Assembly: GCA_031260235.1 (NCBI GenBank) | Contig: JAIRKG010000085.1 | Span: forward strand, 1-8,698 | Length of the DNA stretch: 8,698 nucleotides | Direction: 5' to 3' | DNA from: Dysgonamonadaceae bacterium | GTDB taxonomy: Bacteria > Bacteroidota > Bacteroidia > Bacteroidales > Azobacteroidaceae | Part shown: in pieces, positions 1-5,425 of the stretch | How positions within the stretch are numbered: position 1 is the first letter of the stretch | How the letters are laid out: the number at the start of each line of letters is the position of its first letter | Position numbers and translations under genes: made by a program | The notes under the pieces: generated by a model | Databases searched by the model: none | Told to the model about the DNA's origin: nothing | What the model saw: only the letters and a program-made list of their open reading frames with translations

Positions 1-333
1 CATGCCGTCGGCGAAGGCTCGGCGTGGATTATGGCTACGTCGATTGATGGTAATGGTAACGGAATAGCGGATTCCTGTTTGGTAACAGTTACGGGCGCCA
101 CAGGTATTTCGACTGTTGATGAATCTTTGTCCGTAACCGTCGGTTTCAGCGATTGTACCCTGTATATAGATTCCCCTGCCGCCGAACAAATAGAAGTTTA
201 CTCTATTTCAGGGAAACTGCTCCACAGAGTAAGTAAGCCGAACGGCAAAGCGTCTTTTACCATTCTCAATTCCGAACGGGTATTGATTGTCCGGGGCAGT
301 TCGGGCTGGGTGAAGAAAATAGAAGACAGGTAA
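1..333 (+). CDS. 3' end of a secreted Ig-like protein with T9SS type A sorting domain (5' partial)
   Basis: The frame is open from the first base, so the gene starts upstream of the window; 110 residues are visible. Residues 1 to about 33 (GEGSAWIMATSIDGNGNG, then the strand CLVTVTG) look like the last strands of a bacterial Ig-like (BIG2-type) domain. After a short linker (ISTVDESLSV), the final 70 or so residues have the form of a Bacteroidetes C-terminal sorting domain: IEVYSISGKLL, a KPNGKASFTI strand, VLIVRGSSGWVKKI and a basic end. In this family the domain directs export through the type IX secretion system and is usually removed during attachment to the cell surface. What the rest of the protein does (adhesin, enzyme or repeat protein) cannot be seen. 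The ATG at position 31 is internal and not a real start. A strong terminator follows 25 bases after the stop. Sorting domain: confident; Ig-like domain: probable. Confidence 0.88.
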   Translation, partial: HAVGEGSAWIMATSIDGNGNGIADSCLVTVTGATGISTVDESLSVTVGFSDCTLYIDSPAAEQIEVYSISGKLLHRVSKPNGKASFTILNSERVLIVRGSSGWVKKIEDR

Positions 334-358
334 AATTTATAGCGGGAGATTTTCTCTT

Positions 359-394
359 AAACCCGGCAGGTCTTGATGACTTGCCGGGTTTTTT
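359..394 (+). terminator. Rho-independent terminator of the T9SS-cargo gene
   Basis: A perfect 10-bp stem pairs 359-368 (AAACCCGGCA) with 382-391 (TGCCGGGTTT) around a 13-base loop. The right arm runs into a T tract (389-394, six T). It lies 25 bases past the stop codon and before the repeat region, so it should end transcription of the first gene and insulate the repeats from it. Confidence 0.9.
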
Positions 395-401
395 GTTGGC
401 G

Positions 402-780
402 CGTCACCCGGAGCCGCAAAGCGGCGAAGCAATCCAGCCTGCACTCTAAGGAGGGTTGACCCGGCACCCTAAGGAGGGCTGACCCGGCACCCAAGAGTGC
501 ACAGCGCCGTTAAGATTTTATAAAGTGGATTGCTTCGGCTTCGCCTCGCAATGACGGGGCGTTGGCTGGATTGCTTCGCTTCGCTCGCAATGACGAGGTG
601 GGGTCGCAAAACCGCAGCCGTCACCCGGAGGGCAAAGCCCGAAGCAATCCAGGAAAAATAAAACATGGATTGCCACGCCGCTGCGCGGCTCGCAATGACG
701 GGGAAAATGGATTGCTTCACTGCTACGCAGTTCGCAATGACGTGTACGGTGCAATGACGGGGTGGGCAGCAATGATGGGG
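402..780. repeat. Cluster of six imperfect-palindrome repeat units plus two fragments
   Basis: Units reading GGATTGC...GCAATGACG occur at 527-559, 568-595, 667-703 and 709-742. Two reverse-oriented units reading CGTCACCCGGAG...GAAGCAATCC are at 402-437 and 619-652. Isolated ends GCAATGACGGGG and GCAATGATGGGG are at 751-762 and 769-780. In the forward units the outer arms ATTGC and GCAAT pair. The cores differ yet stay self-complementary: CCGC-AAA-GCGG (414-424), GGC-TTC-GCC (537-545), GGGC-AAA-GCCC (630-640), GCCGC-TGC-GCGGC (677-689) and CTGC-TAC-GCAG (720-730). This is a dispersed intergenic palindrome type seen in many bacterial genomes, which when translated gives spurious peptides such as RHCERSEAI or VIASEAKQS. 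Open frames at 469-879 come from these repeats and are not counted as genes. The units contain no transposase; how they move is unknown to me. Confidence 0.85.
440..501. repeat. 23-base tandem duplication inside an 8-bp inverted repeat
   Basis: Positions 444-466 and 467-489 are adjacent copies of one 23-base unit (core CTAAGGAGGG then TGACCCGGCA), matching at 21 of 23 positions; the differences are T445/C468 and T456/C479. The pair is bracketed by TGCACTCT (440-447) and its exact reverse complement AGAGTGCA (494-501). The block interrupts the palindrome cluster between the units at 402-437 and 527-559. No coding capacity is evident. It may be a second small repeat family inserted next to the first. 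Confidence 0.75.
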
Positions 781-785
781 TGCGG

Positions 786-880
786 ACGGGGGCGTTGCGG
801 GGGTGTCCCCCGCAGAGGGGGAAGCGGAAGCCCGCCGCAGGCGGCTGAAGCGGGGGGGAGACTTCCCCCGCAGGATTAAT
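786..880. repeat. GC-rich multi-hairpin repeat element, copy 1
   Basis: This stretch folds on paper into three consecutive hairpins: GCGGGGG-TGT-CCCCCGC (797-813), CCGCC-GCA-GGCGG (832-844), and GCGGGGG (850-856) with CCCCCGC (865-871). CCCCCGCAG occurs twice (807-815 and 865-873). Its last 28 bases (853-880, ending CAGGATTAAT) recur exactly, inverted, at the far end of the window (8671-8698), which shows that this is a repeated element and not merely local GC-rich sequence. It lies 43 bases upstream of the nfeD promoter. No protein is encoded. The left boundary is approximate because only the right edge can be compared with a second copy. Confidence 0.7.
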
Positions 881-923
881 CTTTAATAGAGAGCGGTGGG
901 GGCGGCGGGGGTTTTATGGAGAT

Positions 924-955
924 TTTGGCAGAATAAAACTTTTGTCTTATCTTTG
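924..955 (+). promoter_or_regulatory. Bacteroidetes-type promoter of nfeD
   Basis: TTTG at 924-927 is followed after exactly 20 bases by TATCTTTG at 948-955, a full match to the Bacteroidetes primary-sigma consensus (TTTG at -33, TAnnTTTG at -7). Transcription should begin near 961, giving a leader of roughly 37 bases before the GTG start at 998. An 8-bp inverted repeat, TGGCAGAA (926-933) and TTCTGCCA (978-985), spans the promoter. Confidence 0.8.
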
Positions 956-997
956 CAATGGAAAGCAGCGTATTGTGTTCTGCCATATCAATAAAAA

Positions 998-2377
998 GTG
1001 AACAAAACACTCCATATAATCATTCTTCTTGCATGTTTTACATCGCTTTCTGCCGGTGAAAAGCCTGCCCTTATATATCAAATCAATATTGATGCTGAGA
1101 TAAATACCACCACGCAAATCTACCTGGCAAACGGACTGCGCGAAGCCGTCGCCATGAATGCCGACGCTGTTTTGCTGCATCTGAATACCTACGGCGGCGC
1201 ACTCGCTTCGGCCGATTCGATGCGCTCGGCTATCCTCTATAATACTGTTCCGGTATATGTTTTCATCGACAACAATGCGGCATCGGCAGGCGCATTAATA
1301 GCCATTGCGTGCAAGAAAATATATATGCGTGCAGGGTCGAGTATGGGAGCGGCGACGGTTGTCAACGGCGGGTCGGGCGAGGCAATGCCCGATAAATACC
1401 AGTCTTATATGCGGTCGATAATCCGCGCAACGGCAGAGGCGCACGGCAAAAAGCAGACAATAAACGGACAGGATACGGTTTATGAATGGATTCGTGACCC
1501 CGGGATAGCCGAGGCAATGGTTGATGACCGCATAAGTATCCCCAACGTGATTGATTCGGGTGAAGTATTGACTCTCACCGCACAGGAGGCTGTACGGACG
1601 GGTTTCTGTGACGGCATAGCCGAAAGCGCCGAAGAGGTGATCACCAAACATTTAGGTTATGAAAATTATACGGTAACAGCCTATAAACCGACATTGCCGG
1701 ACAAACTGAAAGGTTTCCTGATCAATCCGGCGCTTCAGGCGATACTGATTATGATTATCGTTGCCGGTATATATTTTGAACTGCAGACGCCCGGAGTCGG
1801 CTTCCCCTCTTTTGCCGCAATCGGCGCTGCAGTTCTTTATTTTACGCCCCTGTATCTCGACGGGCTTGTGCAGAACTGGGAAATAATTATCTTTATTATC
1901 GGCATTGCATGTATGTTTCTGGAAATATTTATCTTTCCCGGCTTCGGCATATCCGGCATACTTGGTATTATATTTATTGCCGCAGGTTTAATATTCGCCC
2001 TGCTCAACAATGACTTCTTTTCGTTCAAGGATGTGGCAATGCCTGATGTTTCACGCGCCTCGCTGACCGTCCTCTCCGGACTGATACTGAGCTTCTTTAT
2101 TATACTATGGCTCTCGACGCGAATCGGCGAAAAAGGCATATTCCGTAAAGTCGCATTAACCGCCGACCTGGCAACCTCCGCCAGCGCCAACCCCGATGAA
2201 CGCAGCCTCATAGGGCGAACCGGAACAGCAATGACAGTCCTCCGCCCTTCCGGCAAAATAATGATCGACAACGAAATGTATGACGCCGTTGCCAACCGGG
2301 GGTTTATTGACGCCGGAAACCCAATAACAGTTGTAAGGTTTGAAAATATGCAGCTCTATGTTGAAAGTGAACAGTGA
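998..2377 (+). CDS. nfeD: NfeD-type membrane-bound ClpP-class serine protease
   Basis: The 459-residue product is a full-length long-form NfeD protein. Residues 1-19 form a signal peptide (basic start, then IIILLACFTSLSA). Residues 25-225 are a ClpP/crotonase-fold protease domain: HLNTYGGALASAD (61-73), the nucleophile region AASAGAL with Ser96, and MGAATVV (116-122). Lys133 in the PDKYQSYMR segment is the likely general base of the Ser-Lys dyad known in this family; RDPGIAEAMVD (166-176) is also typical. Four or five membrane segments lie at about 243-373, then a soluble OB-fold domain at about 403-456. Family members act at the membrane, often with stomatin/flotillin-type partners, but no such gene is next to it here. 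The GTG start is chosen because an in-frame stop (992-994) lies just upstream, the signal peptide begins here and the next in-frame ATG would remove it. The gene is monocistronic and converges on tsaB with a 17-bp gap. Confidence 0.9.
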   Translation: MNKTLHIIILLACFTSLSAGEKPALIYQINIDAEINTTTQIYLANGLREAVAMNADAVLLHLNTYGGALASADSMRSAILYNTVPVYVFIDNNAASAGALIAIACKKIYMRAGSSMGAATVVNGGSGEAMPDKYQSYMRSIIRATAEAHGKKQTINGQDTVYEWIRDPGIAEAMVDDRISIPNVIDSGEVLTLTAQEAVRTGFCDGIAESAEEVITKHLGYENYTVTAYKPTLPDKLKGFLINPALQAILIMIIVAGIYFELQTPGVGFPSFAAIGAAVLYFTPLYLDGLVQNWEIIIFIIGIACMFLEIFIFPGFGISGILGIIFIAAGLIFALLNNDFFSFKDVAMPDVSRASLTVLSGLILSFFIILWLSTRIGEKGIFRKVALTADLATSASANPDERSLIGRTGTAMTVLRPSGKIMIDNEMYDAVANRGFIDAGNPITVVRFENMQLYVESEQ

Positions 2378-2394
2378 AAAGGGTAGACAAACAC

Positions 2395-3039
2395 TCAAAT
2401 TGTCTGTTCCGTCACCGACTCTACCATTTTGGGAAAAATCAGCCCGCGCCCAATAAATAACTCGCTTTTCTCTATGAAAATCCGCACATTGCCATATTGC
2501 ATCCCGCTGTCGACAACGGTTTTGCCTGACAGCACCGGCAGTTTCATTATCTGCTCCCTGTGAGCGCCGACGACAACGAATTTGCGGATAGAACCAACCA
2601 GTTCGGGAACAATCTCTTCAACCCGTCCATACCTGATTTGCGCTTCTTCTCTCCCACCCCCGTAAAACCCAATATAAGCATTTCCTTTGACGGATTTCAC
2701 GGAATGAACGACCGGCAAACCATATCCGGCAGATGCGTCGATTCCGGCCAGTTCCATCGTAGATACCGGACAGACGGGAATGTGCAGGCTGTATGCCAGA
2801 CTGTTGGCAAAGGCAATGCCCGTCCGCACACGGCTCGTACCGCCCGGTCCCGTATCGACTATGATGTGGCTTATATCGTTTACCTTTTTGTTGCAGGTGG
2901 TTAAAGCGTCCCGAAGCAGGAAATATAATTCTTTATTCCCGTCTTTTTCATATTCGGCAGAGTTGTAAATGACCCGATTGTTTTCTCCTATTAATAATGC
3001 AAATTGACCGGAGGAGGTCGAAATACCTAATAGTAGCAT
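2395..3039 (-). CDS. tsaB: Divergent TsaB, t6A tRNA-modification complex subunit
   Basis: The 214-residue product has the ASKHA-fold start of the TsaB/YeaZ family (MLLLGISTSSGQFALLIGEN, a phosphate-1-like strand and turn). The family's central helix region follows at 59-99 (IIVDTGPGG, VRTGIAFANSLAYSLHIPV, PVSTMELAG). TsaB is the non-catalytic partner that pairs with TsaD, the enzyme transferring threonylcarbamoyl to A37 of ANN-decoding tRNAs. The gene starts 3 bases after tsaE ends, so the two are surely co-transcribed, and this supports the assignment. Oddities: the usual GPGSFTGLRIG motif reads GPGGTSRVRTG (64-74), the HSE segment usually found near residue 35 is absent (EKDGNKELYF instead), and the usual DARR-type segment reads SVKSVKGNAYIGFY (113-126). 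It is intact, about the normal family length, and free of frameshifts, so I read it as a diverged functional lineage and not a pseudogene. Confidence 0.8.
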   Translation of the reverse strand: MLLLGISTSSGQFALLIGENNRVIYNSAEYEKDGNKELYFLLRDALTTCNKKVNDISHIIVDTGPGGTSRVRTGIAFANSLAYSLHIPVCPVSTMELAGIDASAGYGLPVVHSVKSVKGNAYIGFYGGGREEAQIRYGRVEEIVPELVGSIRKFVVVGAHREQIMKLPVLSGKTVVDSGMQYGNVRIFIEKSELFIGRGLIFPKMVESVTEQTI

Positions 3040-3042
3040 AAT

Positions 3043-3555
3043 TTATTTTTTAGTAAATGAGTTGACAAGTAAACGAGACCGGTCTTGCAGGCTTTTCTCG
3101 TTTATATGCTCAATGATTGATTCATACTTTCCACCATTCCCTGCAAAAGTAATTAACCGTTCGTTATATTTTTTTGACGCCAAAGATATAAGCATATAAT
3201 CTTCAAAGCAGTCCGCAAATTTCGTTCCCCATTCGACGAGAACGACAGACTGGTCGAAATAGTCGGTTAATCCTAAATCGAGAAATTCTTCGATTGTTGT
3301 GATTCGGTATAAATCAATGTGAAGGATGTCGAACTGGTTGGTGCGGTAGAAATTAGCGATGCTGAAAGTTGGGCTTGTAACCAAATCTTTGGAATGATAG
3401 CCTTCGGTAAATCCTTTTACAAAATGCGTTTTACCGGCGCCCAAATCGCCGCTCAGCACAATTAAATCACCTGCGTGGAAAAGCGGCGCTATCGTCCGGG
3501 CTATATGTATCGTGTCTTTTTCACTCTTCGACAGTATTTGAATTTCTTTTGCCAT
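3043..3555 (-). CDS. tsaE: TsaE, ATPase of the t6A tRNA-modification pathway
   Basis: TsaE (YjeE) is a small P-loop ATPase that binds the TsaB-TsaD complex and is needed for repeated cycles of t6A37 synthesis in bacteria. Visible signatures over 170 residues are Walker A GDLGAGKT (36-43, Lys42), the switch-like SPTFS (61-65), HIDLYR (79-84) and VEWG (107-110), all in the normal order. The C-terminal tail (about 140-170, ending SFTKK) is slightly longer than the usual 150 or so residues. The start is placed at the ATG at 3555 (MAKEIQILSKSEKD) because the family normally begins this way. An in-frame ATG ten codons upstream (3585) is possible but adds an unrelated MRYLRFISSI extension. tsaB follows after 3 bases. 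The gene is divergent from recJ across a 151-base spacer. Confidence 0.93.
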   Translation of the reverse strand: MAKEIQILSKSEKDTIHIARTIAPLFHAGDLIVLSGDLGAGKTHFVKGFTEGYHSKDLVTSPTFSIANFYRTNQFDILHIDLYRITTIEEFLDLGLTDYFDQSVVLVEWGTKFADCFEDYMLISLASKKYNERLITFAGNGGKYESIIEHINEKSLQDRSRLLVNSFTKK

Positions 3556-3623
3556 AATGCTTGAAATGAAGCGCAAATATCGCAAGAAAAAATAAGATAT
3601 AGTGAAATTCGGGGAAAAACATC

Positions 3624-3631
3624 TACTTTTG
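3624..3631 (+). promoter_or_regulatory. Probable recJ promoter -7 element
   Basis: TACTTTTG matches the Bacteroidetes TAnnTTTG -7 consensus and lies 75 bases before the recJ ATG. No TTTG is found 19-21 bases upstream, so the -33 side is poor. Transcription would start near 3637, leaving a leader of about 70 bases that is A-rich just before the start codon. Confidence 0.55.
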
Positions 3632-3687
3632 CGGGTCGGTTAATCGTTCTACTACTTAAAGTGCGAGGAGACAGCAAGTTTGAGAAA

Positions 3688-3718
3688 CAAAAATAAAACA
3701 ATATAAATGACAAACAAA
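3688..3718 (-). promoter_or_regulatory. Candidate promoter for tsaE-tsaB
   Basis: On the minus strand, TTTG (3718-3715), 19 bases, then TATTTTTG (3695-3688) fits the Bacteroidetes promoter pattern and points toward tsaE. Its -33 side would lie inside the first codons of recJ, and the leader would be about 125 bases. The local sequence is very A-rich, so a chance match is quite possible. A weaker alternative is GATATTTG (3581-3574), close to the tsaE start. Confidence 0.35.
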
Positions 3719-5425
3719 TGGAATTACCAATCTCCAAACCAAGAACAACTACTTAAACGGGACGAACTGTCGCACGAATCCGGTCTGTACCCCGCCGTCT
3801 GCCTTTTATTGGTACAGCGGGGAATAAATACGGCGGAAGAGTTGCACCGGTTTATCAATCCTACGACGAGGGATTTGCACGATCCGTTTCTGTTTCCCGA
3901 CATGCAAAAAGCGGTTAACCGGCTGAATCAAGCCCTGGGAAACAAAGAAAAGATTCTGGTTTACGGAGATTATGACGTGGACGGCACAACTGCTGTGGCG
4001 CTGGTTTATACGTTTTTGGCGCAAAACACCTGGTTCTCCAATTTATACTACTACATTCCCGACCGTTACGACGAAGGCTACGGCATATCCGACAAAGGAA
4101 TTGCATACGCTGTGGAAAAGGGCGTAACCCTGGTTATTTCCCTTGATTGCGGCATCAAGGCGATTGATAAAATAGCCGAAGCCAAGTCGTTGGGAATAGA
4201 TTTCATCATTTGCGACCACCACAAAGTGGGCGATGTTTTGCCGGATGCAGTGGCCATATTAGACGCTAAACGGCCGGATTCTACCTATCCGTATGAGCAT
4301 CTTTCGGGGTGTGGCGTCGGGTTTAAGTTTATGCACGCATTTGCAATCAGCAATGGCATTGATTTTTCGCGTTTATCGGCTTTACTGGACTTTGCCGCAT
4401 TGAGCATCGCCGCTGACATTGTCCCCGTTACAGGAGAAAACCGGATAATTGCCGCCATTGGGTTGAAACAGTTGAATCATGCGCCAAGCAATGGTTTGAA
4501 AGGGATTATCAACGTTTGCGGACTGTCGGGAAAAGAAATCACAATGAATGATATTATTTTCAAAATAGGCCCGCGAATCAATGCTTCGGGAAGAATGATG
4601 AACAGCAGGGAAGCCGTCGATTTGCTGCTGGAAAAGGATGTGGAAACAGTAAAAGAAAAGAGCGAAAACATCAATCAGTATAACGACAACCGCCGCGAAC
4701 TGGACAAGAAAGTGACGGACGAGGCGTATGCCTTAATTGGCGAAGACAAGGAAGCCGCCGGCAGGAAAATCATTGTCATCTATAATCCCGACTGGCACAA
4801 AGGCGTGATTGGAATTGTGGCTTCGCGGATTACGGATAAGTATTACAAGCCTGCGATTGTATTGACCGATTCCAACGGTTATATTTGCGGTTCGGCACGT
4901 TCGCTGATGGGTTTCGACATCTATAAAGCAATTGAATCATGCAAGGATATCCTTGTCAATTTCGGTGGGCATCCGTTTGCGGCAGGCGTTACGCTGGAGC
5001 ATGAACGGTTGGAGTTGTTCAAATCCCGCATTGAAGCGTATACCTGCGAAAACATGTCGGAAAAGGAAGCGGATCAAACCCTGCACATTGATGCGATCTT
5101 AAAACTCAATGAAATCAACATGAAACTCTACACTGATATGAAATGCCTAAGTCCTTTCGGCTATGGAAATACCAAACCGGTGTTTTGTTCATTCGGAGTC
5201 AGAGATTCCGGCACGAGCAAACGTGTCGGCAAGAAACTGGAACATATTAAACTGGATTTGATTGACGATTCAACGAACGAGGCAGTTTCGGCAATTGCCT
5301 TCAATATGCACCAATATGACAATTACATTAAAAGCGGGCGGCCGTTTGATATTTGTTATACCGTTGAGGAAAATAATTTTGGGAACAGGACTACGGTTCA
5401 GTTGATGGTTAAGGAAATCAGATAA
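3707..5425 (+). CDS. recJ: RecJ single-stranded-DNA-specific 5'-3' exonuclease
   Basis: RecJ degrades single-stranded DNA 5' to 3' in recombination (RecF pathway), mismatch repair and base-excision repair; it is a metal-dependent DHH phosphoesterase. The 572-residue product is full length for the family. Metal-site motifs appear in order: DYDVDG (88-93), LDCG with Asp147, CDHHKVGD with DHH at 170-172, and ADIVP with Asp237. PRINASGRM (289-297) follows. The DHHA1 domain carries GVIGIVASRI (366-375) and GGHPFAAGVT (420-429), and residues from about 455 to 565 fit the C-terminal OB-fold. The ATG at 3707 is preceded by an A-rich stretch and no Shine-Dalgarno site, as is usual in Bacteroidetes. 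The 3' end overlaps the convergent lpxK gene by 8 bases, with no terminator between them. Confidence 0.97.
   Translation: MTNKWNYQSPNQEQLLKRDELSHESGLYPAVCLLLVQRGINTAEELHRFINPTTRDLHDPFLFPDMQKAVNRLNQALGNKEKILVYGDYDVDGTTAVALVYTFLAQNTWFSNLYYYIPDRYDEGYGISDKGIAYAVEKGVTLVISLDCGIKAIDKIAEAKSLGIDFIICDHHKVGDVLPDAVAILDAKRPDSTYPYEHLSGCGVGFKFMHAFAISNGIDFSRLSALLDFAALSIAADIVPVTGENRIIAAIGLKQLNHAPSNGLKGIINVCGLSGKEITMNDIIFKIGPRINASGRMMNSREAVDLLLEKDVETVKEKSENINQYNDNRRELDKKVTDEAYALIGEDKEAAGRKIIVIYNPDWHKGVIGIVASRITDKYYKPAIVLTDSNGYICGSARSLMGFDIYKAIESCKDILVNFGGHPFAAGVTLEHERLELFKSRIEAYTCENMSEKEADQTLHIDAILKLNEINMKLYTDMKCLSPFGYGNTKPVFCSFGVRDSGTSKRVGKKLEHIKLDLIDDSTNEAVSAIAFNMHQYDNYIKSGRPFDICYTVEENNFGNRTTVQLMVKEIR

Noticed and set aside
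447..478. TAAGGAGGG resembling a strong Shine-Dalgarno site, twice
   Set aside because: It is part of the 23-base tandem repeat, has no suitable start codon at the right distance, and the genes here do not use Shine-Dalgarno sites.
402..780. CRISPR-like array
   Set aside because: Units are irregularly spaced, occur in both orientations, vary internally and have no uniform spacers; no cas genes are present.
469..879. Three open frames (469-720 minus, 518-772 minus, 562-879 plus) of 83-105 codons
   Set aside because: Their peptides (RHCERSEAI, VIASEAKQS and RRGGSGSPPQAAEAG types) are translations of the palindromic and GC-rich repeats. They overlap one another on both strands and show no domain pattern.
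2385..2405. AGACAA / TTGTCT hairpin between the convergent nfeD and tsaB stops as a bidirectional terminator
   Set aside because: Only six AT-leaning pairs with a 9-base loop and no T tract on either side; it also overlaps tsaB coding sequence. Too weak to call.
3556..3585. Longer tsaE start at 3585
   Set aside because: The ten extra residues (MRYLRFISSI) do not fit the family start, while MAKEIQILSKSEKD at 3555 does.
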